The position numbers and the translations under genes are program-made. From Mycolicibacterium thermoresistibile (GTDB lineage: Bacteria > Actinomycetota > Actinomycetes > Mycobacteriales > Mycobacteriaceae), in the NCBI RefSeq assembly GCF_900187065.1, contig NZ_LT906483.1:4278001-4342000 (forward strand): DNA of 64,000 nucleotides, given 5' to 3'. The notes beneath the pieces were generated by a model, which was given only the letters and a program-made list of their open reading frames with translations, did not search any database and had not been told where the DNA came from. Positions 15,751-24,239 of this stretch are shown piece by piece. Position 1 is the first letter of the stretch, and each line of letters begins with the position of its first letter.

Positions 15751-17213
15751 GGCTCTTCGATTTTAAACGGGCAGTTGTGATTTCGCTCTCATAGGGCGTG
15801 TCGTTGCATGGGGAGGCCCTCGGTCTTCCGAAGTCTGAAAGTTGCGAAGCATTCAGGCTGAGGAAGGGGACCGAGGGCCGTGTTTGACGGTACGACATTG
15901 TTGTTTGGGCTGTCAGGAGTACGGGTGAAGCGTGTCGAGCGACTCCCCGATGGGGCGCGAGTGGTGCACGTGGTCACCGTCGACGAAGCCGCCGCGGCAT
16001 GCCCGCAATGCGGGGTGGTGTCGCGCTCGGTCAAGGAGTTTGTGACGACCTCACCGAAGGACATTCCCTATGGTGATGGCGACATCGTGGTGCGCTGGCA
16101 CAAGACCCGCTGGCGTTGCCGCGAGGACTACTGCCCCAGATCCTCATTCACTGAGGCCATCGCCCAGATCCCGTCACGGGCACGCACTACCGCGCGGCTG
16201 CGCACTGCGATCGGGCAGGCAATCGGCGATGCCGGCCGGGCGGTGTCCGAGGTCGCCGACGCCCATGATGTGTCGTGGCCGACCGCGCACCGCGCGTTCG
16301 TCGCCCACGCCGAGACACTGCTGCGCGAGCCCGAACCGGTCAAGGTGCTCGGCATCGACAAACCCGCCGCGGCAAGCCGTCGTGGGTCCAAGGCGTCGAT
16401 GGCCGATGGGTGCGTATCGACCCGTGGGACACCGGATTCGTCGACTTGTCCGGGAATCAAGGCCTATTGGGACAACGCGAGGGCCGCACCAGCGCCGCGG
16501 TCATCGACTGGCTCAACGAACGCACCCCGCAATTCCGGGAGGCGGTGCAGTTCGTGGCGATCGACCCGGCCGCGGTGTACGCCGCGGCGATCCGCACACC
16601 CGGGTTGTTGCCCAACGCCACGATCGTGGTCGACCACTTTCATCTGGTCAAGCTTGGCAACGAGGCGCTGACCAAGGTGCGCCGCCGGGTGACCTGGGAC
16701 CTGCGTGATCGCCGCGGCCGCAAAGCCGACCCGGAATGGGCCAACCGCCGCCGGCTACTACGAGGACGAGAACGACTGTCAGACAAAGCTTTCGCGAAGA
16801 TGTGGAACGCCATCGTCGACGCCGACGACAGCGGCCAGATCTTGTCAGCGTGGATCGCCAAGGAAGAACTGCGCACCTTGCTGTCCACTGTGCGCCTCGG
16901 CGGTGACCCGCATCTGACGCGGCATCGGCTGCACCGCTTCCTGTCTTGGTGTATCGACTCGAAAATCCCCGAGTTACTGGCTCTGGCCAGCACCGTCGAC
17001 ACCTGGTGGCCCGAAATCAACGCCTTCCTCGTCACCGGCATCACCAACGCCCGCACCGAGGGCTACAACCGGCTCGTCAAGCAGGTCAAACGCGCCGCCT
17101 GCGGCTTCCGCAACCCCACCAACTCCGCCCGCCGGATACGATTCCACTGCACCCGCAAACAGCGGGCCGCAACCCGGACTTGCAGCTGATTGCCCGCTCA
17201 AAGTCGAAGAGCC
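15751..17213 (+). mobile_element. ISL3-family insertion sequence, degenerate
   Basis: Length 1463 bp, bounded by 22-bp inverted repeats that agree at 19 positions. The left end starts GGCTCTTCGATTTTAAACGG (15751) and the right end read inward starts GGCTCTTCGACTTTGAGCGG (17213). I see no target duplication. The single transposase gene is frameshifted, so the element is probably immobile unless the frameshift is a sequence error. Confidence 0.75.
15880..17189 (+). pseudogene. ISL3-family transposase, frameshifted
   Basis: The N-terminal part (15880 to about 16365) reads VFDGTTLLFGLSGVRVKRVE, a zinc-ribbon-like ACPQCGVVS, and ends VLGIDKPAAASRRG. The expected continuation is GIDETRRGKPSWVQGVDGRW, which is found in the next frame from about 16360. 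Restoring one G (GAC GAA ACC for GACAAACCC) joins the frames. The catalytic core follows (FVAIDPAAVYAAAI, VVDHFHLVKL, TEGYNRLVKQVKR). A single-base deletion has therefore split an otherwise full-length gene. Confidence 0.85.
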
Positions 17214-17370
17214 TCTTTGCGGGCCACCTGCACCGCGACCGCGCCCGAAGCAGTGCGCACTTTCCGCACGTACGCCACCGCCCGAACCTACCGGTTTAGT
17301 ACCCCAAAACAACCACCCGCACGCGAAAACATGCAGGTCAGGGAACTATCCAACACCGAAACCAACACAG

Positions 17371-17751
17371 GTGTCCAAACTCAGGTTCGCTGACGAGAAC
17401 CACCTCGCCGTCGAGCTGTGCTGGGGCTTCTACCAACGACTGATCGCCGCCTACGCCCACCCCGACCGGCACCGCGGCAAAGCCATGATGACCGCGATCA
17501 TCACCACGCTGCGCAGCGGTGTCCCCGACGCCCTGGAGGAACTGGCGCAACTCGGCCGCACCCTGTGGCGCCGCCGCCACGATGTACTGGCCTACTTCGA
17601 CCACCACGCCTCCAACGGACCCACCGAAGCCATCAACGGACGCCTCGAAGCACTCCGCCGCAACGCGCTGGGATTCAGGAATCTGACCAACTACCGACTG
17701 CGCTCACTGCTGCACTGCGGCGACCTCGCCCAACGAATCGATGCACTCTAA
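17371..17751 (+). pseudogene. C-terminal fragment of a second ISL3-family transposase
   Basis: An open frame of 126 codons matches only the last third of ISL3 transposases: AYFDHHASNGPTEAINGRLE, then GFRNLTNYRLRSLLHCG. The N-terminal two thirds, including two catalytic acids, are missing. The sequence differs from the element just upstream, so this is a separate truncated insertion. GCTCTTCCGGAATT read inward at about 17764 may be its surviving end. Confidence 0.75.
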
Positions 17752-17765
17752 TTCCGGAAGAGCGG

Positions 17766-18071
17766 TCAAACCGGGCCTACCGCACCTGCAATAAGATAGG
17801 CAGGGATGAAGACAACTAATGCCGCGGGGATCGAAAGTAAACCAATCAACATTCCTCGTCCGATCTGACCGGATTTGCCCAATCGCCTCATCAGGATTAC
17901 CGATATCGCCAGATCGGCCAGTAAAAATACGTAAAACTGCGGGAAGAATATCGTGTACGGCGCAAAAACCCACATAATGATACCGACAATAAAGATATTT
18001 GCGGCTGCGGCTACAAAGGTAACCGGACCATAACGATATTCCAGCGCATTCGCATCAACGCTATCGGCCAC
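17766..18071 (-). CDS. Small three-span membrane protein, candidate immunity protein
   Basis: Protein of 101 residues with three predicted spans: FVAAAANIFIVGIIMWVFA, FYVFLLADLAISVILM and LIGLLSIPAALVVFIPAYLI. I do not recognise a family. The GTG start follows GTGAGGTGGG, 9 bp after the stop of the upstream gene. The local GC content is near 45 percent against roughly 68 percent around, indicating foreign origin. Position at the end of an effector-like operon suggests immunity or an accessory export role; this is inference. Confidence 0.6.
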   Translation of the reverse strand: MADSVDANALEYRYGPVTFVAAAANIFIVGIIMWVFAPYTIFFPQFYVFLLADLAISVILMRRLGKSGQIGRGMLIGLLSIPAALVVFIPAYLIAGAVGPV

Positions 18072-18080
18072 GGGCCCACC

Positions 18081-18422
18081 TCACCATTGAAGAACCAGAA
18101 ACGAATAGGTAATCATCCCTGTAGCAACGATTACCGATGATCCAGCGATGGCAACCGCCAGTCCGCGAACGCGCGATGACTGCAACATCAGGAGGAGAGC
18201 ACTCATCGGTAGCGTGAAGAGCAACGTTATTGCCGCCGCAGAAACGAACCAACCTCGCTCATGCGCATCAGCAAAATATGTTGCCTTTCCCAATATCCAT
18301 AGCATGACAACGGACAGCAGCAGTACAAATTGGACGGTAAATGGAATCGTCCATGTAGCCGTAGCCCATGTACGGGAATCAAGATCGCGCAGTTGCGGAA
18401 TCTTTTTCATGCTGTATGCCAC
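18081..18422 (-). CDS. Small membrane protein, candidate immunity protein
   Basis: Protein of 113 residues with three hydrophobic segments: TVQFVLLLSVVMLWIL, AAAITLLFTLPMSALLLML and VAIAGSSVIVATGMITYSFL. No family recognised. The GTG at 18422 is 13 bp after the stop of the 478-aa effector-like gene; an ATG four codons later (MKKIPQLRD) is an alternative start. Like its downstream neighbour it is AT-richer than the surrounding chromosome. The two membrane genes are consecutive and co-oriented with the effector. Confidence 0.6.
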   Translation of the reverse strand: MAYSMKKIPQLRDLDSRTWATATWTIPFTVQFVLLLSVVMLWILGKATYFADAHERGWFVSAAAITLLFTLPMSALLLMLQSSRVRGLAVAIAGSSVIVATGMITYSFLVLQW

Positions 18423-18435
18423 TACTTCGTTCTGG

Positions 18436-19872
18436 CTAAAATTGGACTACCCCCGGTTGCGGCGGACTGGGTGAAACTGGAACAGTAGGCGGGTCGTCTG
18501 TCGGCCCCAACTCGGTAGACGGCAACGGAACACGCACATCGTACTTGGCGTTCCACCCGCCACCGGTATCGAACGGTTCGAATGCGCTTCCACCTATTCC
18601 GACATCGTGGTGACGAGGAAGATTCGCCATTGGTCCCCACGAGCGCCCAGACTCCGCAGGATCGATGAGAACTGTCTTCGTCGTACCGTTGGGCAGGTCT
18701 TGATAAACTTCCATTGATGGATAGTTCGTGCGCGTACCGTCGACTCGAATGCCGTTTTCTGTGGGAGTGAACACGAGGTCACCATTGACTGTCCAAGGGT
18801 TATCCTCTAGCGGCCACGGAGGACTCGAAGAAGGCCATGGAGCGAATGGGTTACCTGCCTCGTATTTGACGCGAACCGCCCCGTCGCCGTTCTGTTGTAT
18901 CACCGCCTCTGGCACGCCAATCTTCACTTCGCCAGGCCCTCCGTCGCTGTTTAGTTCCACCGATGGGTTCTGTCGCACCACGACAAGGCCGTTTTCGTAG
19001 TCGATGTAGGTGGTAACTTTTGTATCCGCCGGATCGAAGTTCGGGTCGGCCGTCCTGTTGTTCCCGAGGTCCCGCTTGTGTGGGGGGAAGCCTGTCACAT
19101 CGCGTTGTTCGATCCATTGCGACACTCGGACCACACCTTGGCCTGGTACCGGCTCGATCTCTGCCACTCGGATTTCAGCGTCGACACCTTGGTACATCGG
19201 ATCATAGCTGTGCGGATCAAGAGCAGCGGCCGTCGTCCAATCCGCCGCCGACGACGGCTCTCGCCCAAAGACCTCCGTGAAAGCGTCGATCTCGTTTCGG
19301 CGCCGGTTGCTTTCAGCCTCGGCCGATCCTGGCGACTCTTTCCAGGTCCGAAGATCAACTGCTTGAATCGTCCGGTCACCGCGCTCCTCACCAAGAACGA
19401 CGTTGATGACATCGGTGAGCTGCTCGTCGACCGCATTGGCATCGGCGAGGAGATCATTCAGCGCCGGCTGCAACATCAGTCTGGCCGCTGAAATCTGCGA
19501 CGCGTCGATCATCGAACCCGGCGCACGCTCAAACGCCGTCCCCGCAGCGTTGAGCTGCATACCTAGCTGGGCGGCCTGCTCCCGCAGCTCGGCGAGCTTG
19601 TTCTTCACCGCCTCCACACCGTCGGCACCCAGCTTGACAGCACGAGAAACTGCCGCTGATTCCTCGCCTTGGGCGCCCAGTGCGCTACGGCGTCGGGTGG
19701 TGGCCTCGTAGGCCGCATCGGACGCTTGCCCAACCCAACTTTCGAACGCCGGCAGAAATGCGATACCGCCAGCCGCATCATGGGCGGCCCCACCGCGTTG
19801 TTTCGCGGCGTCAAACACTGCACGCAGGTCGGCGACGTTCCATCGGTCGATGTCGGCGACCGTGATCGACAT
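18436..19872 (-). CDS. ESX/type VII-associated effector-like protein (Rv2079/Rv0026-like N terminus)
   Basis: Protein of 478 residues. It starts MSITVADIDRWNVADLRAVF and continues with an alpha-helical region to about residue 160 (LPAFESWVGQASDAAYEATT, then a long coiled-coil-like stretch). As I recall, this N terminus resembles M. tuberculosis Rv2079/Rv0026-type proteins. The C-terminal 300 residues are acidic, strand-rich and Pro-rich, with no motif I can name. AAAGGGCC precedes the ATG. The upstream WXG100 gene ends 6 bp away and two membrane genes follow. The arrangement resembles secreted effector, partner and immunity genes; toxicity is not shown. Confidence 0.65.
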   Translation of the reverse strand: MSITVADIDRWNVADLRAVFDAAKQRGGAAHDAAGGIAFLPAFESWVGQASDAAYEATTRRRSALGAQGEESAAVSRAVKLGADGVEAVKNKLAELREQAAQLGMQLNAAGTAFERAPGSMIDASQISAARLMLQPALNDLLADANAVDEQLTDVINVVLGEERGDRTIQAVDLRTWKESPGSAEAESNRRRNEIDAFTEVFGREPSSAADWTTAAALDPHSYDPMYQGVDAEIRVAEIEPVPGQGVVRVSQWIEQRDVTGFPPHKRDLGNNRTADPNFDPADTKVTTYIDYENGLVVVRQNPSVELNSDGGPGEVKIGVPEAVIQQNGDGAVRVKYEAGNPFAPWPSSSPPWPLEDNPWTVNGDLVFTPTENGIRVDGTRTNYPSMEVYQDLPNGTTKTVLIDPAESGRSWGPMANLPRHHDVGIGGSAFEPFDTGGGWNAKYDVRVPLPSTELGPTDDPPTVPVSPSPPQPGVVQF

Positions 19873-19878
19873 GGCCCT

Positions 19879-20195
19879 TTACCGCTGCGCGCCAAACGCG
19901 TCTAGTTCGACGCCGGCTTGCGCGACTGCTTCCGCAGCGCGCGCATCGGTGTCCCGATAGGCCAGCCCGGCGGTGCGCAGCGCTTCGGCATGCCCCGACA
20001 AATCAGTGGTCATGGCAGCTGTGCCGGCTCGCCATTTTGCGACAAGGCTTTGCAGTGCCACCGCTGAGCGTCCTGCCCAACCCGCTTGCGCCGCCTCCAT
20101 CAGCGTGTGCGCGGCGTCGTGTGCCGTCTTGAGTTTGCGGGCGTGGCGCTCGACTGATCTGCCGAATCAAGCAAATCTTGAGGATTCACCTCCAT
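19879..20195 (-). pseudogene. WXG100-family (ESAT-6-like) gene with single-base frameshift
   Basis: From the ATG at 20195 the frame reads MEVNPQDLLDSADQ and then goes out of frame. From about 20153 the next frame reads ERHARKLKTAHDAAHTLMEA and continues QAGWAGRSAVALQSLV to AGVELDAFGAQR. Adding one base (GATCAGATCGAG for GATCAGTCGAG) gives a single 105-residue protein with the central W-x-G (AGWAGRS), the expected WXG100 length. An inner ATG could still make a 73-residue C-terminal piece. True mutation and sequencing error cannot be told apart here. Confidence 0.75.
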
Positions 20196-20368
20196 GGGCG
20201 GCGGCGTCGATCGGTGTCCTCGTGACACGAGCGGCATAGATAAGACCTCGCTTGCGTCCAAAAGATCTACAGCAAACATGCACTCCGATCAGATACTACC
20301 CGGGCACTCGCGAGGCGAGTCACACCAATTTCCCGGGCCGTGCACCTCGCAGCCTGGCTGCCTCCCGC

Positions 20369-20434
20369 GCCGCGAGCGTGCGTGAAATCGCGCGCCAACT
20401 CGGCGTGTCGGCCGCAGACACGCACGCTCGCGGC
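20369..20434. repeat. 66-bp palindromic repeat, copy 2
   Basis: Arms GCCGCGAGCGTGCGTG and CACGCACGCTCGCGGC around a 34-bp centre nearly identical to copy 1 at 15233. It ends 15 bp before the fadA6 stop, exactly where synteny with the HIP cluster resumes. The rest of 20196-20448 holds nothing I recognise. Confidence 0.9.
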
Positions 20435-20448
20435 AGTGAGGGGGACAG

Positions 20449-21615
20449 TCAGAGGCGTTCGATGATGGTGACGTTGGCGGTGCCGCCGCCCTCACACATC
20501 GTCTGCAGACCGTAGCGACCGCCGGTGCGTTCCAGCTCGTTGAGCATGGTGGCGAACAGTTTGGCGCCGGTCGCGCCCAGCGGATGCCCGAGCGCGATCG
20601 CCCCGCCGTTCGGGTTGACCTTGGCGTGGTCGACCTTCAGCTCCTTCTCCCAGGCGATGACCACCGGCGCGAACGCCTCGTTGATCTCCACGACGTCGAT
20701 GTCGTCCATCGACAGCCCGGTCTTCTCCAGGGCGTAGCGGGTCGCCGGGATCGGGCCGGTCAGCATGAGCACCGGGTCGTCGCCGCGGGCGCTGATGTGG
20801 TGGATGCGGGCGCGCGGCTTCAGTTTGTGCTCCTTGACCGCCTTCTCCGAGGCCAGCAGCACGGCGCTGGCGCCGTCGGAGATCTGGCTGGCCACCGCCG
20901 CGGTCATCCGGCCGCCCTCGGTCAGCGTCGGCAGCGCCGCCATCTTCTCCAGCGACGTCTCCCGCGGGGTCTCGTCGATGCGGAACTCGCCACCGTCGAC
21001 CGGGACCCCGATGATCTCGTTGTCGAACCGCCCGGCGCGGATCGCGGCCAGCGCCCGCTCATGGCTGGTCAGCGCGTACCGCTCCATGTCCTCCCGGCTG
21101 ATCTCCCACCGCTCGGCGATCATCTCCGCGCCGCGGAACTGCGAGATCTCCTGATCGCCGTACCGGTGCAGCCAGTACTTCGACTCGTTGGTCGGCGAGG
21201 TGAACCCGAACTCCTTGCCGACGATCATCGCCGAGGAGATCGGGATCTGGCTCATGTTCTGCACACCGCCGGCCAGGATGATGTCGGCGGTCCCGGACAT
21301 GATCGCCTGCGCGCCGAAGGAGATCGCCTGTTGGCTGGAACCGCACTGGCGGTCCACCGTCACCCCCGGCACCTCCTCCGGATAGCCGGCGGCCAGCCAC
21401 ATCAACCGGCCGATGTTGCCGGCCTGACCGCCGATCGCGTCGACACAGCCGACCACCACGTCGTCGACCGCGGCCGGGTCGACGTCATTGCGGTCGAAGA
21501 TGCCGCGGAACGCGTGCACCCCCAGGTCGATCGGATGCAATGCCGCCAGCGAGCCGTTGCGCTTGCCGGTCGGCGTGCGCACGGCGTCGATGACGTAGGC
21601 CTCGGACACAGCCAT
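20449..21615 (-). CDS. fadA6: Thiolase FadA6 of the HIP pathway
   Basis: Acetyl-CoA acetyltransferase of 388 residues matching Rv3556c. The nucleophile is in DRQCGSSQQA, the histidine in GGAIALGHPLGATG and the second cysteine in QTMCEGGGTANV. It performs thiolysis late in ring C/D degradation. The start follows AAGAGGAG. It is the last gene of the co-directional fadE30-ipdF-kstR2-fadA6 operon, with 11 bp from the kstR2 stop. Confidence 0.93.
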   Translation of the reverse strand: MAVSEAYVIDAVRTPTGKRNGSLAALHPIDLGVHAFRGIFDRNDVDPAAVDDVVVGCVDAIGGQAGNIGRLMWLAAGYPEEVPGVTVDRQCGSSQQAISFGAQAIMSGTADIILAGGVQNMSQIPISSAMIVGKEFGFTSPTNESKYWLHRYGDQEISQFRGAEMIAERWEISREDMERYALTSHERALAAIRAGRFDNEIIGVPVDGGEFRIDETPRETSLEKMAALPTLTEGGRMTAAVASQISDGASAVLLASEKAVKEHKLKPRARIHHISARGDDPVLMLTGPIPATRYALEKTGLSMDDIDVVEINEAFAPVVIAWEKELKVDHAKVNPNGGAIALGHPLGATGAKLFATMLNELERTGGRYGLQTMCEGGGTANVTIIERL

Positions 21616-21626
21616 GGGATCTCCTC

Positions 21627-22223
21627 TTAGTTCGCTCCGGCGGTGATGCCGCCGAGGACAATGGACAGGTACTGCCGACCGACCTCTTCGGCCGTCAGCG
21701 GTCCGCCGGGCCGGTACCAGCGCACCGAAACCCAGGTGGTGTCACGGATGAACCGGTACACCAGGTCGACGTCGATATCGGAGCGGAAGTAGCCCTCTTC
21801 GATGCCCTGGGTGAGCACGTCCACCCACATCTTGCGCTGTTCGCGGTTGCGTTGTTCCACATAGGCGAACCGCGGCTGCGACGACAACCGTTTGGCCTCG
21901 TCCTGATAGATGACCACCTGGGCGTGCCGGTGTTCGATCGCCTCGAACGACGCCATGAACAGGCCCTTGAACCGTTCCAGCGGATTGGGTTCGGTCTCCA
22001 CGATCGACCGGTACCGGTCGAACAGCCAGTCCAGGAAGCCGCGCAGCACCTCGTCGACCATCTCCTCCTTGGAGGCGAAATGGTGGTACAGGCTGCCGGA
22101 CAGGATGCCCGCCGAATCGGCGATGTCGCGCACCGTGGTGGCCTTCAGGCCACGCTCGGCGAACATCTGCGCGGCGAGCTCGAGCAGTTCGTCGCGGCGG
22201 GTCGGCGGACCGGAGTTCGTCAT
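21627..22223 (-). CDS. kstR2: TetR-family repressor KstR2
   Basis: Regulator of 198 residues with N-terminal helix-turn-helix TVRDIADSAGILSGSLYHHF. It represses the HIP regulon and is released by HIP-CoA (knowledge from Rv3557c). The ATG overlaps the ipdF stop (ATGA). Two matching operators are present in this window, at 7091 and 24176. PPE64, next to kstR2 in M. tuberculosis, is absent. Confidence 0.93.
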   Translation of the reverse strand: MTNSGPPTRRDELLELAAQMFAERGLKATTVRDIADSAGILSGSLYHHFASKEEMVDEVLRGFLDWLFDRYRSIVETEPNPLERFKGLFMASFEAIEHRHAQVVIYQDEAKRLSSQPRFAYVEQRNREQRKMWVDVLTQGIEEGYFRSDIDVDLVYRFIRDTTWVSVRWYRPGGPLTAEEVGRQYLSIVLGGITAGAN

Positions 22224-23014
22224 GGGTGCTGGCTCGACACGGAGATGACTTCGCCGGTCAGGTAACTGGAGTAATCGCTGGCCAGGAACGCGATGGTGGC
22301 CGCGACCTCCCACGGTTCGGCGGCACGGCCGAACGCCTCCTGGTCGGCCAGCCGGTCCAGCAGATCCGCCGAGCTGGTCTTCTCCAGGAACTTGTGCCGC
22401 GCGATGCTGGGCGAGACCGCGTTGATCCGCACCCCGTACTCGACCGCCTCGATCGCGCTGCACCGGGTCAGCGCCATCACACCGGCCTTGGCGGCGGCGT
22501 AGTGCGACTGCGAGTGCTGCGCCCGCCACCCCAGCACACTGGCGTTGTTGACGATCACCCCGCCGTGACCGGCATCGCGGAAATACCGCAGCGCGGCCCG
22601 GGTCGCCCGCATCACCGAGGTGAGGGTGACGTCGAGGACCCGGTCCCACTCCTCGTCGGTCATGTCGATGACCGGCGTCGAGCCGCCCAGCCCGGCGTTG
22701 TTCACCAGGACGTCGAGCCGGCCCATCTGCTCGGCCGCGGTGGCGATCAGCGCGTCGACCTGCTCCGTCGACGTCACATCGCACACCGCGCTGTGCACCC
22801 GGCCCAGGCCGAGCGCCGCGAGCTGCTCGCGGGTCTCGCCGAGCCGGCGTTCATGGTGATCGGAGATCAGCACGTCGGCGCCCTCCAGCAGCGCGCGGCG
22901 GGCCACGGCCGACCCGATACCGGTGCCGGCGGCCGCGGTCACCACCACCACCTTGCCGGTCAGCAGACCGTGGCCGTCGATCTCCTTCGGTGCTTGCGAA
23001 AGATCCGTCGTCAC
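22220..23014 (-). CDS. ipdF: IpdF, 5-hydroxy-HIP-CoA dehydrogenase
   Basis: SDR of 264 residues of the Rv3559c type with VTAAAGTGIGSAV, NNAGLGG, the serine in VNNASVLG and the YAAAK pair. It oxidises the 5-hydroxyl of HIP-CoA derivatives. The GTG start is fused to the fadE30 stop (GTGA) and its own stop overlaps the kstR2 start, so fadE30, ipdF and kstR2 form a translationally coupled run. Confidence 0.92.
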   Translation of the reverse strand: MTTDLSQAPKEIDGHGLLTGKVVVVTAAAGTGIGSAVARRALLEGADVLISDHHERRLGETREQLAALGLGRVHSAVCDVTSTEQVDALIATAAEQMGRLDVLVNNAGLGGSTPVIDMTDEEWDRVLDVTLTSVMRATRAALRYFRDAGHGGVIVNNASVLGWRAQHSQSHYAAAKAGVMALTRCSAIEAVEYGVRINAVSPSIARHKFLEKTSSADLLDRLADQEAFGRAAEPWEVAATIAFLASDYSSYLTGEVISVSSQHP

Positions 23015-24159
23015 CCTTTTGGTTCCCTCGGTAGGCCGAGCACCCGCTCGGCGATGATGTTGCGCTGAATCTCGTTGGACCCGCCGTAGATGGTGTCCGA
23101 CCGGGAGAACAGGTACAGCCGCTGCCATTCGTCGAAGTCACCGTCGGTCAGCGTCAGCCCGGCCATCCCGACCACGTCCATCGCGATCTCCCCGAGCTCG
23201 CGATGCCAGTTGGCCCACAACAGTTTCGAGATGTTGTCCTGTCCGGGCCGCTCGTCGTCCATGGTCGCCAGCGCATACGACCGCATGGTGCGCAGCCCCA
23301 CCCAGGACCGGGTCAGGCGTTCACGGATCAACGGATCGTCGATCGCGCCGGTGCGTTTGGCGAGTTCCACCACGCCCTCGAGTTCGCGGCGGTACTGGAT
23401 CTGCTGACCCAACGTCGACACCCCGCGCTCGAAGGTCAACGTGCCCATCGCGACCCGCCAGCCGTCACCGGGCTCGCCGACCACCATGGAGGCGTCGGTG
23501 CGGGCGTTGTCGAAGAACACCTCGTTGAACTCCGAGTCGCCGGTGAGCTGGACGATCGGGCGGATCTCCACGCCCGGCTGGTCCAGCGGCACCAGCAGAT
23601 AGGACAGGCCGTGGTGGCGTTTGGAGCCCCTCTCGGTGCGGGCCACCACGAAGCACCACTGCGCCCAGTGCGCCAGCGAGGTCCACACCTTCTGACCGTT
23701 GATCACCCACTGATCGCCGTCGAGCACCGCGGTGGTGGACACATTCGCCAGGTCGCTGCCGGCGCCGGGTTCCGAATAGCCCTGCGCCCACAGTTCGGTG
23801 ACGTCGAGGATGCGCGGCAGGAAGCGCTGCTGCTGCTCCGGTGTGCCGTACTCGATCAGCGTCGGACCGAGCAGTTCCTCACCGAGGTGGTTCACCTTGG
23901 CCGGAGCATTGGCCAGGGCGTACTCCTCGTAGAACGCCACCCGGTGTGCGACGCTCAGCCCGCGACCGCCGTGCTCGACCGGCCAGCCCAGACAGGTCAG
24001 CCCGGCGGCGGCGAGCTTGCGATTCCATTCCAGGCGTTCCTCGAACGCCTCGTGCTCGCGACCAGGTCCGCCCAGCCCCTTGAGCGCGGCGTATTCGCCG
24101 ACCAGATTGTCGGCCAGCCACTGACGGACCTCAGCCCGGAACTCATGGACCTCTATCAC
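23011..24159 (-). CDS. fadE30: Acyl-CoA dehydrogenase FadE30
   Basis: FAD-dependent dehydrogenase of 382 residues, Rv3560c family, acting on 5-hydroxy-HIP-CoA. It has the flavin-contact motif GYSEPGAGSDLANVST, VWTSLAHWAQW and the C-terminal YGGSNEIQRNIIAERVLGLP. The GTG start is 17 bp from a KstR2 operator shared with divergent fadD3. First gene of the leftward KstR2 operon. Confidence 0.93.
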   Translation of the reverse strand: MIEVHEFRAEVRQWLADNLVGEYAALKGLGGPGREHEAFEERLEWNRKLAAAGLTCLGWPVEHGGRGLSVAHRVAFYEEYALANAPAKVNHLGEELLGPTLIEYGTPEQQQRFLPRILDVTELWAQGYSEPGAGSDLANVSTTAVLDGDQWVINGQKVWTSLAHWAQWCFVVARTERGSKRHHGLSYLLVPLDQPGVEIRPIVQLTGDSEFNEVFFDNARTDASMVVGEPGDGWRVAMGTLTFERGVSTLGQQIQYRRELEGVVELAKRTGAIDDPLIRERLTRSWVGLRTMRSYALATMDDERPGQDNISKLLWANWHRELGEIAMDVVGMAGLTLTDGDFDEWQRLYLFSRSDTIYGGSNEIQRNIIAERVLGLPREPKG

Positions 24160-24175
24160 CCTTGTAGGCTAACCT

Positions 24176-24189
24176 ACCAAGCACTTGCT
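24176..24189. promoter_or_regulatory. KstR2 operator between fadE30 and fadD3
   Basis: ACCAAGCACTTGCT fits ANCAAGNNCTTGNT without mismatch. It sits in the 80-bp gap between the two divergent HIP operons and can control both. Confidence 0.88.
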
Positions 24190-24239
24190 TTGTTAGGAGC
24201 GTCGATGATCAGGGGCCGAACCCCGAGCGAGGGAAGGCT

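Noticed and set aside
15250..20440. Prophage or integrative element
   Set aside because: No integrase, attachment duplication, phage structural or replication genes; only insertion sequences and an effector-like cassette.
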